From Elephas maximus indicus (lineage: Eukaryota > Chordata > Mammalia > Proboscidea > Elephantidae): DNA of 64,000 bases. Both the position numbers and the translations under genes were made by a program. The notes under the pieces are model-generated. The model was given only the letters and a program-made list of their open reading frames with translations, made no database searches and was not told where the DNA came from. Where the stretch lies: assembly GCF_024166365.1 (NCBI RefSeq), contig NC_064822.1, positions 108,806,823 through 108,870,822 on the forward strand. The letters run 5' to 3'. Position 1 is the first letter of the stretch, and every line of letters begins with the position of its first letter. This document shows positions 1 to 14,424 of the stretch, piece by piece.

Positions 1-335
1 TAAGCCTCAACTTTGAGTTATCAGCAAATTCAGTGTCTTCAGGGGTGAGCTCAGCTGTCTGGTGTCTCCCTGCTGTAATATGAAATGCTTAACAGATGAT
101 TTGAGTGCCCTACTCTGTGCAAGGCCCTTTGTTAGTTGCTGTGAGAGACACAAAGAACTCCAAACATGGTCTCTGTCCACAGGGAGCTGTTAGGGCAAGG
201 GAGAGCACCTTGAACCCCACGGCAAGGGAAGACTTCGTGCATTATCTCGAGTGTTGGATAGGGATTAGTACAGAAGCCAGAGAAGGGAATTCTTTGCAAC
301 AGCTGAAATAACTTGGGGTATGTCCTCTGTGTCAG

Positions 336-3021
<2,686 letters not shown>

Positions 3022-3157
3022 CCCATTGGAAGTGTCGTATCTCTGACAGAAGCCATGTGACTATTCTATCTCCAAACTTAGATTAAACCATTAGGCTAAA
3101 TATTTTAAGTGATTTTCCCCGCTGTTTTATATGAAACATTTCCTTTCGACTTAATAT

Positions 3158-3163
3158 AATAAA
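3158..3163 (+). terminator. ESPL1: ESPL1 poly(A) signal
   Basis: AATAAA lies 137 bases after the ESPL1 stop. The implied 3' UTR is short, about 160 bases (3022 to about 3185). Confidence 0.8.
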
Positions 3164-3189
3164 GATGTTATTTAAACTCTCTTTTATGC

Positions 3190-4500
3190 AACTCGTCTTG
3201 AGAACATTTAAAGACAAGATTACTGCCCCACTCCTACTATGTGGTATGTGGCACTTAAGTGAGTGGGAACAGATTGCAGGAATTCAAGTCTGAGAGCCTT
3301 GGGAAGACAAAGCCATTGAACAGCTGGTTTGGCCTGGCCTCAACAGACAGAGCTGAAGGAGAGAAGTGCATCAAAATACTCTTCAGTGGGGATAGAGGCC
3401 CAAGGGTAGAGATAGACTCACTGAGAGCATCTTGGCCAGTTACCATCATGTCTATATCCTGGGAGTGACACTAGCTTTAGTCCTCAGTTGCCCTGCCCCT
3501 CTCCTAAGTGGATATTAGAGACTAGCTATTCTCTTCTGAAGGTGCAGCTATTACACTTGGCAGTGCCATGTACTGTAGCAGCAGATTGTGTGTGGAATTC
3601 TGCTTATGGACTGTAAGCTCCTCTGAAGCACAAATAGCATTTTACATTCCATATATCCCTCCTAACTTATGTTTATCTGTATGTTAGCTGCTATTGAGTC
3701 CACTCCAACTCATGGACAACACGTACAACTCATGTACAACAGAACAAAATATTGCCTAGGCTTGTCATCCTCACAATCACCAGCATTTTCAAGTCCATCG
3801 TTGTGGTTATTGTGTCAATCCATCTCACCAAGGGTTTTTCCATCACCTTTGCTGGCTCTCTGCTTCACCAAATATGATGTCCTCTTCCAGTGACTGATTG
3901 ATCCCTCCTGATGATGTGTCCAAAGCGAAACAATCAGACAATATTCTGTTGTGATCCATAAAGTTTTCCTTGTCTAATTTTCAGAAGTAGATCACCAGGC
4001 CTTTCTTCCTAGTCTTTCTTAGTCTGGAAGCTCTGCTCAAAACTGTGCACCATGGCTGACCCTACTGGTATTTAAAATACTGATGGCATTGCTTCCAACA
4101 TCATAGCAACATGCAAGCCAGCACAGTAAGAAACTGGATGATGGATGCCTCATACAACACATGGTAAAATAGATTGCATTAATCAATAAACTCTGCTGTA
4201 CTTGTTGGTTGACAATGGTACCTCCTTACCGTTCTCTCCGCCTCCAGACTCATATTCATTTGTCCAAAGAACTTGCTCCTTGCCTATCAGTCACTACCAC
4301 CCACGTGGAGTAGCATACATTACGTTGCTTTCCAATACTGTGGTTTTAAGACCCGGCAGTGTTTTCATTCTGTTGTACACAGGGTCGCTATGAAACGGAA
4401 TCAACTCAACAGTACTTGTCTTATTTTTAAGTTCCTGGATGGCAGGAGTCTTGTTTGCTACAACTTTACTGAACTAGGTTTAGGTTTCTTTATAGAATGA
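3190..4500. other. ESPL1-PFDN5 spacer with RTE/AfroSINE-type debris
   Basis: No gene is seen. 3678-4130 contains, on the minus strand, the tail of an RTE-type LINE or related SINE (a GTTGTACAT-type 3' end at 3735-3745, then sequence like the body upstream of the 53.0 kb RTE end). 4345-4410 carries a plus-strand copy of the same tail. The rest (3190-3660, 4140-4340) looks like ordinary unique sequence with no motif I can name. Confidence 0.5.
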
Positions 4501-4685
4501 GCGTCGTTAACTTCTCTAACCAAACGGGAGCGCCGGAGAGGTGGCAGTCCCTCCTTCCCTTCCGAGACGGAGGATCATAGAGATGTCCGGCGCAGCGAGG
4601 CCTCCCGGCGCAGCCATAGAGATGTGCAGTGGACGCCTAGAGCGTTGCCGGCGAACAGGCTTTCCCTTCGTTAGTCCTTCCCAAC
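4500..4685 (+). promoter_or_regulatory. PFDN5: PFDN5 promoter and 5' UTR (small CpG-rich stretch)
   Basis: CpG density rises sharply from about 4500 to the PFDN5 start codon at 4686, and there is no TATA box. The 11-base motif CATAGAGATGT occurs at 4576-4586 and again at 4615-4625, with CCGGCGCAG between and after, so the core promoter contains a direct repeat with a 39-base period. The transcription start is not determinable by eye. Confidence 0.6.
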
Positions 4686-7486
4686 ATGGCGCAGTCGGTT
4701 AATATCACGGAGCTGAATTTACCGCAGCTAGAAATGCTGAAGAACCAGCTGGACCAGGTGGGGACGGGCCCCTGAGACGCCCCTTTTCCGCCTCATATCT
4801 CCCCTGCCCACACTACTCCCTCGCCCGCATTCCTCCCCAGTTTGGAAAGCTTCCGTTCCCAGCCGAAAGCCCCACCGCGTCCCAGGTGCCGCCCCCTCCC
4901 CGGCCGTGCTCCCCTCTTTCTCAAGCCCCTGTACGGACCCTGTTTCCCGTTATATGCAGGAAGTGGAATTCCTGTCCACGTCCATTGCCCAGCTCAAAGT
5001 GGTACAGACCAAGTACGTGGAAGCCAAGGACTGTCTGAACGTGCTGAACAAGAGCAACGAGGGTATGGGTTAGGCGGGTGAGGGCAACCTGAGGAATGTG
5101 GCAAGCCGGCTTCTCCTCTCGTACCACCTCCTAATCTAGTTTTCCTTACCTGAGGGAAGAAAACAATCCATTACATATTGTATACTGCTTCATGAACCCT
5201 TTGCATGTTGCTTAGCTAGAGCTGCCCCTGTTTCTGTTCTTTTCATTCTTTCTCTGGGTGCTGTGCCATGTTTGAACTCCCTTTAACGTCTTAACGTTGG
5301 AGCTGCCAACTTTCCCCAGGTGTTTGTCTTTATTGCTTTCACAGGGAAAGAATTACTTGTCCCACTGACGAGTTCTGTATCCTTTCGGCAAGAACTGCTC
5401 TCCTGCTTTCTCCTTTCCTTCCCTCTGGGGAACAAAAGGGGGGAAGGTAATTTTGATTATTCCACGGTCCCCCATGATTTTGAGAACACCCCTCTTATTA
5501 TACACACTTCCCTTTTGCTGTTTGAAGATATTAATGTAATATGGAGATAAAACTGGGGGTTTACACTTTGGCTAGTAAACTAGGTAGAAGACACGAGCAA
5601 TAGAAGAATAGGATATAGAAACTGTTCCTAAACTGCGGTCGCTAAGCAACAGGGATTGTGTCCACCTGTTGAGTGTTTTACTTGCATGAGCAGGTTATGG
5701 TGGTACAGCGTTTGTAATCTGTAGTCTGAGAACTGACAGGCTAAAAGAACTGCTCTCCTGCCTTCTTCCTTTCCCCTGGGGAAAAAAGGGCCGGAAGGTA
5801 GTTTTGATTACTCCACAGTCCCCCATGATTTTGAGAACACTCCTCTTATTATACACACTTTCCAGCTCCCCTATCTAACTTGGGGCCAACATCCAGCTAA
5901 CAGCTTGTGAGTACCAGGGAGTACATAGACTTGAAGTGTGATAGCACTGTAGTGAAGGGCTAGCAGTGTAGTTGGGAATGGTTAAATAATGAACATTAAA
6001 TCCCTTAGGAATTATCTAGTCCATGGTTGGAGATGTTAAGGAAAAACAAGGCTGACTTTTCACTTTCACTACGCTAGAGCAGTGGGAAAACATTGTGTCT
6101 AGACTTTCTGGAATAGCTAATATGAAGTCTTAATGAAAACTGCTTGGAGGGTGGGGGATGGGGTCAGGGCAAGAGAGTGTTCCATCTTATGTCATTTTCT
6201 CCATAGGGAACCAACTTTTCTCTGTCTTTCCCCATCTGGAGTTTAGAGGTATAGTTCTCAAGCCTCTAGATTATTCAGTACCTGTGTCTCAGCATTTTAG
6301 AAAAGAAGTGTCTTAGGAGGTCAAGTAGGCTGGCTGACAGGGAACCAAGGGTAATGCTAGGCTAGTTTTTCCCTTAATCCTTGCTTCTCAGATGTATGTC
6401 CCTGGGAAACTACATGATGTGGAACATGTGCTCATCGATGTGGGAACTGGCTACTATGTAGAGAAGGTGAGCTGGAGGAAACGTGGATGCCCTTCTAAAC
6501 AGGGAAATATCTAAGGTGCAGCATGAGGTCTGCTCTTATCCCCCATTAACCTCTGACCTATGTAGACAGCTGAGGATGCCAAGGACTTCTTCAAGAGGAA
6601 GGTAGACTTCCTTACCAAGCAGATGGAGAAAATCCAGCCAGCTCTGCAGGAAAAGCATGCCATGAAACAGGGTAAGCTTGGCCTGGGGCACCTCCTGACA
6701 CTGTTTTTGACCTCCATGGTAAAGAAGTGGATTGCAGGGTGAATCATGGGTGTGTTCCTTTTGCTAAATTAAAACCATGTTTTTGTATCTCTTTCTGTGG
6801 TGCTTTCACGTATCATTCTTTAGATCTGTGTTACTCTTTCGACCTATGTACCCACTATTTGTAGATCCCTGGTTGGGTGCTTGAGAAATTTGGAGGAAGG
6901 AAATCATGTCTGTGTTCTTGTGGAGCTCCTATCTAATTGGAATAGAATGGCAGGAAAGAAACATAGCCCAAACTAATACTAGCAATTGTAGCCCTGGCTG
7001 TGCGTTGAATCACCTGGGAAGTTTAAAAAGCAAGCCTGGGTCCACTCCCGGCCAACTAAATCAATCTCTGGGAATTGTTCCCAGGGGTCAGTGTTTTTTA
7101 AAAGTTCCCCAGGTGATTCTGTTGCAGTCAGGACTTAGAACTACTTCTAAAGGCAAAAATCTATCACATTATAATTTTCTGGTTATGTCTGACTCATTAA
7201 AAAATAGCTTTGCTCATTCGTTAATGTATTGATGACTTAACACATTGTAGGATCTGAATTTGTGTTACTGTGTGTCTCCCACAGTGGATCACTGTGTTAA
7301 AAACTTTATTAACAAACTGTAAATAGTGGTCTGCCTTCAAACCTGTCATTTTTCCTTACCTCTAGGTTAGGTTCTGACCAGGGTCTTACTCTTCCTTTTT
7401 CGTCCACAGCTGTTATGGAGATGATGAGCCAGAAGATTCAGCAGCTCACAGCTCTGGGAGCAGCTCAGGCCACTGCCAAGGCCTGA
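4686..7486 (+). CDS. PFDN5: Prefoldin subunit 5 (complete)
   Basis: This is an alpha-class subunit of the hexameric prefoldin co-chaperone, which captures nascent actin and tubulin and passes them to the TRiC/CCT chaperonin; it is also known as the c-Myc binding protein MM-1. Exons: 4686-4757, 4960-5062, 5345-5376 (only 32 nt), 6392-6466, 6566-6671 and 7410-7486, totalling 465 nt or 154 aa, equal to the human length. The N-terminal helix ([19 protein letters not shown]) and the C-terminal helix (QEKHAMKQ ... MSQKIQQL) form the coiled-coil tentacle; the central strands ([30 protein letters not shown]) form the beta-barrel linker. The ATG at 4686 was chosen because it starts the conserved MAQS sequence. 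The product appears almost identical to human from memory. Intron 3 contains an internal duplication. Confidence 0.98.
5391..5511 (+). repeat. Intronic direct duplication, copy 1
   Basis: This stretch, from agaactgctctcctg to ttattatacacactt, begins 14 bases after the splice donor of PFDN5 exon 3. It is repeated with modest divergence at 5746-5866, in the same orientation, 355 bases downstream. Confidence 0.85.
5746..5866 (+). repeat. Intronic direct duplication, copy 2
   Basis: This is the second copy of the 5391-5511 unit. It shares the purine-rich core, the cccccatgattttgagaaca stretch and the terminal ttattatacacactt. Small indels and about 10% substitutions separate the copies, so the duplication is not recent. 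Confidence 0.85.
6960..7140. repeat. MER5A-like DNA-transposon relic (hAT/Charlie)
   Basis: Located in PFDN5 intron 5. The paired 'cacctgggaag ... ccccaggtgattctg' arms and the central 'gggtccactcccgg' are typical of the old mammalian MER5A non-autonomous hAT element. Confidence 0.6.
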
Positions 7487-7595
7487 ACTTGTTGCAGAAA
7501 TAGAGCGGAGGGACCCTGCTTCAGGGGCCTGGGACTCTGTGGGCATGGCTTCTTAGGGCGGGGGCGGGGGTCTCGTCGAGCTTGTGTTTAACGCT

Positions 7596-7601
7596 AATAA
7601 A
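7596..7601 (+). terminator. PFDN5: PFDN5 poly(A) signal
   Basis: AATAAA lies 110 bases after the PFDN5 stop and is followed by a GT/T-rich run (tgtttttgtttttg) at about 7620, a good downstream element. Confidence 0.9.
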
Positions 7602-7639
7602 AGTGCCAGCTGGCCAGAATGTTTTTGTTTTTGCATTAA

Positions 7640-7865
7640 TCAGGGACTAGGAATGGGGTGGTCCAGTGGGCGAGGTAAACCGAGGTGAAGCGGAGTGTAT
7701 CTTGGCGACTCCACCCAAGGGGCCCTTCGAGGAGCTGAGAGTCTGTGCTGGCCCGCGAGTTCTTGCCAGGCCTGTTGCCGTGGGAACGGCCGGCAAGCGG
7801 AAGTGGGGTCGCAAGGGAACTTCCTATTCCGGGTCGGCGCCCCGCTTCCCCGCCGGGGGATCTGC
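7640..7865 (+). promoter_or_regulatory. MYG1: MYG1 promoter / 5' UTR squeezed against the PFDN5 3' end
   Basis: Only about 265 bases separate the PFDN5 poly(A) signal from the MYG1 ATG. CpG content rises from about 7740. An ETS-like ACTTCCTA occurs at 7820-7827. No TATA box is seen. Upstream ATGs exist (for example at 7695) but run in other frames. Confidence 0.55.
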
Positions 7866-10800
7866 ATGGGCCACCGCTTCCTGGGCCGTCTCGTACCGCT
7901 GCTGCAGCTGCTGCCGCCCCTGCAGGCTCGGCGCCGCATGCTCGGCCCAGTGTCTGTCCCGCCCTCCAAACGTCCCCGTGGCGACTTCATGGCACCACCC
8001 CGAATTGGGACGCACAACGGCACTTTTCACTGCGACGAGGCGCTGGCATGCGCGCTCCTTCGCCTCCTGCCCGAGTACCGGGTACAGTCCCACAAAACTG
8101 ATCCTGGTCCCACCCAACTGCCTCCGGGGCGCCCCAGCCCGTTCCTGTCACAGGGTCCCTCGTAGCTCTTCAGCGGCCCGAGCACCCTGCCTCCCCCGGA
8201 AACCCAACGTTAATCGTCTGCCCGCGCGACTCCGGCAGCCTCCTCATCTCCTATGTCACCCGCAGGATGCAGAGATTGTGCGGACCCGGGACCCGGAAAA
8301 ACTGGCCTCGTGTGACATAGTGGTGGATGTGGGTGGCGAGTACGACCCTCAGAGACATCGATATGACCATCACCAAAGGTGGGTTTCCGGATCCCATTTC
8401 CTTAACCTCCTTGACTTTATCTTCCCTTCGTGCTCTGCTTTAGCTGTCCATTACCGTGGTCCCTCTCAGCAGAGGGAACTGCCTTATTGAAATCAAACTC
8501 CTTTGTCTCTCTGGGACTATAGCCTTCCATCCATCCAGCTGCCTGCCCTTTACCCATCTACCTGTCCTTGGACTTCCCTGACCCCTCAAGTCAGCCCACA
8601 TCTCCCTAGGCTTCCCAGCAGTCAGTCCCTCAGGCCCCTCCTGACTTACCTCCTTCTTTGGCTTAGGCAGGCTTTTCTCCCACCAGCACAGCCATCACCC
8701 CAAGTAATACCTTATCTGGATTAATCCATTCTGCCTTTGCTGCCCCGTATCAGGCTGGTTGGGCCCAGTAATTGTGGACGCAGGATGGTTCGGATGTGTA
8801 TACTCTCCTACTTCACTTAGACTCTTCCACTGGGAAATCTTTCTTGTCCGAGGGTAGTCCATTATCCGCATTGCCATTCGATCCTTTTTCCCTCTCTTCA
8901 AGCCCCTATCTCATTAAACTCCCTCCATGATTGTCCCTGCCTCCTGCTTAAAGAAAATTGAGCTTTTCCTTCATGGACTCCTCAGTTTCCCACTCCTGAA
9001 CACCCTCAGCCTCCTCCTTCCAATTGAAGCAAAGTGTCCCCTTCTGTTGGAGGTCAGTCCTTTGCCCACGTTTCTGTTACTTTGTCCTCTGGGACTTCCT
9101 GTCATGATTCTCCGACCAGTGTTTTCTACTTTTTCTTCTCTGCTGCCTAAAACTTTGCTCAAGCATCTCCCATCTTGAAAACAAAGAACTGAATTTTAAA
9201 AAAAGAAAGAAAACCCTCTCTGAGGCATTATGATGATGTTTTAGGTTTTTTTTTTTTTTTTTAAACACTACTTATTACTTTTATAAATGGTGTCTGGAGG
9301 GACGTGTCCCTCTAGTTACAGTCTAATCGCTTGCCCTCATTTCTCTAAGCTACTCTTTTTACTCTTCAAAAGAATACCTGACCCTGGCTCCACCTCTTCC
9401 CATTAGATTAATTTCCATCCCCAGCCTGCTGCAGTAGTTTTTACCTTGTCGCTCCATTGGAACTGCTCATGGAAAGGGCACCCGTGGCTTCCACACCAAA
9501 CTAGAGTTGCCTCAGGGTGTTACCTTAACTGACCTTTGTGGGGCACTTGTGGCACTCCTTTTTGCCCCCCCCCCTTTTTTCTTATAGTTCTTTTTTATAT
9601 ACATTTTAACATAGAAAAACCAAGCCCACTGCTGACAAGTCATTCTGACTCAGGCACCCCGTAGGGTTTCCAAGGCTGTAAATCTCTGCGGAAACAGACT
9701 GCCACATCTTTCTCCTGAGGAGCAGCTGGTGGTTTCGGACCACCGACCTTTTGGTTAGCAGTCGAGTGCTTTAACCACTGTGCCACGAGGGCCCCCTAAT
9801 TTTGACATATCTAGAATATAAAACATAAGATGGTTACCTATGATCTTATGTCCCAAACTAAGAACTAGAACATTACCATTACCTTTGCCTCTGTACCTGT
9901 GTACTTCTTCCTGTCGCGTTCCTTGCCCCACCCCAAGCAAGCAGTATCCTGAATTTTGTATTCGTCATACCTTTGTTCTTGGGTAGTTTTAACACATGTG
10001 AGTCTTTCCATAAACAACACATTGTTTGGTTTTGCTTGTTTTTGAACTTTACCTGGGGGGTTATTATATCACTAGTCTTTATACCAGATGTATATTTTAT
10101 AATTAATTTTTTGTATTTACTCAATAGTTAATCAAAATCATTAAAACAAAAGTGAGCTCCTTAGGTGTTTCTGATGGACTGGTATCTGGAAATCACAGCG
10201 GTAGTTTCTGCTTCTTTACCACATCTGTCACACCTATTCTCTGTTCCACTGCTGTTCAAATTCTGCTTTCCTCACTCACCTTCATCATCGCAGGTAATCT
10301 CTTCCTGCATCCATTCTCCACGCTGGCTGGCACAGTCCTTTTTCGAACATGCACTTGCCTGCTAAAAAATCCCTCTGTGGCTTCCCATTAACCTACAAAT
10401 AAAGTCCAAGCTTGTTAGCATGGCATCCAAGGCTTGCCGAGATCTGGCCCTGCCTGCCGTTACAGCTTTATCTTTTGCCACCTCCTTCTCACACCCGAGC
10501 TGGCTTTCGTGCAGTTGCGTGAAGAGACCTGTCTCTTAGCCCTTGCACATTTGTTCCCTCTGCCTGGAATGCTATTTCTCCTTCACCCCGTGTCTGTCTG
10601 GTGAATACCCACTGATTGATCTTTTAGGACTGACTTTAAAGGTCTTTTTCTCAGGAGCGTTTCCTCATCTCCTCCGTTTATAATCTCTCTAGAGCACTTG
10701 CTTGGTTGGTTGTGTGTTTGTCTGCCTCCAGCTGATGGTGAACTACTTGAAGGCAGGGAGACTCCAAGCCAAGGTCCATGTTGACTCCCGAGGAAAAGTC

Positions 10801-13800
10801 AAAGCTCTCCCAGCTGAACTTTTGCCTCCCAGCTGGTGCAATACTTTCCACACGCCCTACCCTATAAATGTCTGTGCATGTACAAACACTGTGGGGTAAC
10901 TGGGGCCAGCCCCTTCACCTCAGCCCCATCTCCCTGTGCTCCTCAGGTCTTTCACTGAGACCATGAGCTCCCTATCCCCTGGGAAGCCTTGGCAGACCAA
11001 GCTGAGCAGTGCAGGACTCGTCTATCTGCACTTCGGGCACAAGCTGCTGGCCCAGTTGCTGAGTACTAGTGAAGAGGACAGCATGGTGGGCACCCTCTAT
11101 GACAAGGTGGGACCTAAGGACAGAGATGCCCCACATGCATCTCCACCGGGTCAGCAGGGAGAGGTGCTCACACAGCACTCAGACTTGGGTCTCAGGTGGT
11201 CAGGGTTGCAGGCCCCAGCACTCACCCTTTTCTCAGTCAGGTTCATCCTCTCACAAGGGGATGGTAAAGCTCCCCCACCTATGTCCTGGGATGGTCTGTG
11301 AGTAGTGGATGAGATAATATGTGGGGAAGGGCTTTGAAAACCATAAACAGTGTTTCCCAGTCTTTTTCTCGACCTGACACACAAAAAATGGCTGCACAGG
11401 ACATTTGGGTAAACAGAGGCTGCTTATGTTTGGTCTCATATGGTAAGCTCGGCTGGGAAGGGTTTGATTATGACAGTATCTTCAGGTTCCACCAGTGTCC
11501 CCTGCAAGCAGCGCAGCGGTTTCCTGCTGTTGGAGAAGGAACAAGGCTATTGGTCCTGGCATGCATGTTGGATCAAACAAACAATGCTGTACCTACAGGC
11601 CCTAGCATCCTATGAATTCAAAAGCAAACCTCCAATTCAGTCTTTTTTTTTTTCTTCGCATGTAGGCTACTGAGATCAGTTTTCTGTCTTGGTTGGCCTG
11701 TTTTCTGCCCCTTATGGCACAGCTTTAGTATGCACCAAAAAAGTGAAGAAATAGGAACAGGCTAAATAAAGCTTTTGGAATATCAAAGTTTTAGACTGCC
11801 TGGATCAGTTTTCACTTCCAGTGCTGAGGGGTTTCTAAGCAACTGGCTAAATTAAACCCAAGTTTTAATCAACCATCAGGTTGTGCTTCAGACCAAGAGA
11901 TGCTTGGTACAGAGAAACTTCTTTTTTTGGCTGTCCCTGAGAGTAGCACTTTTTCTCTATACCACAGGTATGTTGATATGTAGGCCTATTTGAAGAGCAT
12001 ATTTACAGGAAAATACTGACCTAATTGAAATAATTCTTACCCAAAAACTCTTGAGGTCACATGAATGCTCACACAGTAGAATTATTGACTGTAGCCAAAA
12101 AATGGAAATCATCCAAATGTCTATCCACTGATGAATGGCTAAACAGAATGTGTTATATCCATATAACAGTGTCATCTGGCCGTAAGGAGGAATGAAGTAC
12201 TGCTACATGCTATAACATGGGTGAACCCTGAAAGCATTGTTGAGCGAAAGAAGCCAGACACAAAATGTCACACATTGTATGATTCCATTTATATGAAATG
12301 TCTAAAACAGGCAAATCCATGGAGATAAAAAAAATAGATCAGTAGTTGCCAGGGGCTGAGGAGAGGGGAGATGGAAGGCAACTGCTAATGTATGGGTGTT
12401 GTTTGTTTTTTTTTTTTTAAAGAAAAGTGTTCTGGAATTAGATGGTAGTAATGGTTGTGCAACACCGTGAATATACTAAAAATGACTGAATTGTATACTT
12501 TAAAATGGTGAATTTTATGTTACATGAATTTTACCTCCAAAAATTCCATTAGGGTTTGTAAGATGGTATGTTCTGTTCCTATAATTTCTTCTGCTTTCTT
12601 AGCTGAAATTTTTCTAAAATTAAACACACACTCTTGAAACATTGTCCTCCCATTTCCTAGTTGAGGCTCAGGAGATATAGCAACTGCCGATGTCATATGG
12701 CACATTAGGGGCTTCCCTGGGACTGCATTCAGCTCTTCACATCTAGTCCAGCAGTCATCCTTTCTCCCACCTGCCTTGTGTGTTTGGCCAGTCCCTCCTG
12801 TACCTCATTAATGCCATCTTAATAGCCTCCTCTCAGCCTACCTGGAGACTTATTCTCCTTCAGCCATAAGGATCCACTCCCACAGACCCCCTCGAGGAAC
12901 TTGAGACCTTCCTTGTTCAAGAGTCAGCACGCATGCCCCTCCACACACACACATGCTGACCCTGGCTCAAGCTTTCAATAATGGAGCAAGCACTGGTTTA
13001 GAAATTCCAGTCCCAGCACTGTTAGGTATCTGACCTTGAGCAAGTCGCTGAACTCCCCAGTTCCCTTTCCTCACCCAGTTGGTGCTGAGAGATCCCCACA
13101 GGGCTATTCTGAGGATTAATGAAGGAGCATGTATGAATGTACTTTGAAACCTGCCACCCTAGATGTACGAGAACTTCGTGGAGGAGGTGGATGCAGTGGA
13201 CAATGGAATCTCCCAGTGGGAGGAGGGGGAGCCTCGATATGCAGTGACCACTAATCTGAGTGCGCGAGTTGCTCGACTTAATCCCACCTGGAACCAGCCC
13301 AACCAAGACACGGAGGTAGGGAGGGTCCCAGGGGAACCTCAGAGGAAGAAATGGGAGCATTTGTCCCTTCTAAACCCTAGGAAAGTCAAAAGTTTGGGCC
13401 GGTACTATAGTTCCGACTCCCCCATGATTTCCAGGCAGGGTTTCAGCGTGCGATGGATCTAGTTCGAGAGGAGTTTCTGCAGAGACTAGACTTCTACCAG
13501 CACAGCTGGCTGCCGGCCCGGGCCCTTGTGGAAGAGGCCCTGGCCCAGCGGTTCCAGGTACAGGCGTGGGCAGAGCACTGTGGGTAGGGGGCCGGTGACA
13601 GCTGACAGGCGGTGGTCACCAGGGGCTCCTGTTCTACCTTGAACCCTTTAGCCTTGCCCCACTTCCCTTTCAGGTAGATCCAAGTGGGGAGATAGTGGAA
13701 CTGGCCAAAGGCGGATGCCCCTGGAAGGATCACCTCTACAACCTGGAATCTGAGCTGTCCCCTCCAGTGGCCATTGCCTTTGTTATCTACACTGACCAGG

Positions 13801-14194
13801 CTGGACAGTGGCGGGTACAGTGTGTGCCCAAGGAGCCCTACTCATTCCAGAGCCGGTGAGGCCCCAGACCCTGCAGATCTTTAGGCCTATCTCAGCCCTT
13901 AGTGGCTACCAACATTGGCTCTGCTCTGTTCCCCTCCCTCTCAGTTCCTCAAGTTTGCGTTTCCTCCCACCAACTCCCTTTCTGCTCACTTGTAGGCTGC
14001 CCCTGCCAGAGCCATGGCGGGGTCTCCGGGACAAAGCCCTGGACCAGGTCACTGGGATTCCTGGCTGCATCTTCGTCCATGCTAGTGGCTTCGTTGGTGG
14101 GCACCACACCCGAGAGGGTGCCTTAAGCATGGCCCGTGCCACGTTGGCCCAGCGTTCAGCACCTATGCCTCCCACAAATCCCTTAGTCCAATAA
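7866..14194 (+). CDS. MYG1: MYG1 exonuclease (complete; altered C-terminal tail)
   Basis: MYG1 is a DHH-family 3'-5' RNA exonuclease (UPF0160) found in mitochondria and nucleus, linked to processing of mitochondrial and ribosomal RNA. Exons: 7866-8081, 8266-8378, 10947-11106, 13163-13315, 13435-13557, 13674-13855 and 13996-14194, giving 381 aa (human about 376). The N-terminus is Arg/Leu-rich without acids ([16 protein letters not shown]), fitting a mitochondrial presequence. The family signature [18 protein letters not shown] ends exon 1, and the metal-binding DHH motif (RYDHHQR) spans the exon 2/3 junction. The start is the first ATG matching the family; in-frame ATGs at 7938 and 7989 could give shorter, non-mitochondrial forms. 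The last residues ([12 protein letters not shown]) do not match the human tail as I remember it, and the stop TAA lies inside the AATAAA signal. Confidence 0.97.
9616..9797 (-). repeat. AfroSINE (minus orientation)
   Basis: Reverse-oriented tRNA-derived SINE: 3' tail side 'aaaaccaagcccactgctg' at the left, B-box-like 'ttggttagcagtcgagtgc' near 9750 and head 'ccactgtgccacgagggc' at the right. Confidence 0.85.
10390..10690 (-). repeat. L2 LINE 3' fragment, antisense
   Basis: The blocks 'aataaagtccaagcttgttagcatggcatccaaggc' and 'ttccctctgcctggaatgct' (as shorter pieces in order) are the hallmark of reverse-complemented L2 3' ends in mammals. Confidence 0.65.
12058..12540 (+). repeat. Old mammalian L1 (L1M) 3' end
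   Basis: Sense-strand L1 tail: 'aatgtctatccactgatgaatgg', 'catgctataacatgggtgaaccc', 'gattccatttatatgaaatg', 'agttgccaggggctgagg' and 'tgtatactttaaaatggtgaa' occur in the usual L1M order. Confidence 0.8.
12985..13150 (+). repeat. MIR SINE
   Basis: 'tctgaccttgagcaagtcgc' followed by 'tattctgaggattaatgaag' is the conserved MIR core and 3' region. It ends about 12 bases before MYG1 exon 4, so it overlaps the branch-point/polypyrimidine zone. Confidence 0.65.
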
Positions 14195-14195
14195 A
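14190..14195 (+). terminator. MYG1: MYG1 poly(A) signal, containing the stop codon
   Basis: AATAAA at 14190-14195 encloses the in-frame TAA at 14192-14194. Any cleavage 10-30 bases downstream would give a 3' UTR of only about 15-30 bases. Confidence 0.9.
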
Positions 14196-14424
14196 ACGTC
14201 TATCTCATACTGATCAAGTCCTTGCCTCATCATTGCCCTACACCATTCTGGGAACTTGCTCAAACGTGAGAAAAGTTAAAGATCTATTATGTGTCAGGTA
14301 TTTGCTAGGTTAGGTACTTCCCTCACGATGTTTTCTGAACCATGCTGTCCTCGTTCAAAGACCAAGGCATCTGCTGAGTCTCAGCTAGGAATCAGGAGAG
14401 CAATGGCCTCAAGAGTTTATGGGC

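Larger units (their letters stand above)
8379..10946. other. MYG1 intron 2: pyrimidine-rich and repeat sequence
   Basis: 8480-9560 is T/C-rich and in part resembles antisense L2 (for example 9420-9540, a 'ggcacccgtggcttcca' block). 9616-9797 is an AfroSINE. 9800-10390 is AT-rich with no recognisable element. 10390-10690 is an antisense L2 3' end. The ORFs here are not coding. Confidence 0.5.
11107..13162. other. MYG1 intron 3: L1 and MIR relics
   Basis: 12058-12540 is an L1 3' end and 12985-13150 a MIR that reaches almost to the exon 4 acceptor. 11107-12050 contains no element I recognise; the ORFs there are short and uninformative. Confidence 0.5.

Noticed and set aside
7666-8490. A 274-codon plus-strand ORF across MYG1 exon 1 and intron 1
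   Set aside because: It is out of frame with MYG1, crosses a well-supported splice donor, and shares only a few in-frame codons with exon 2.
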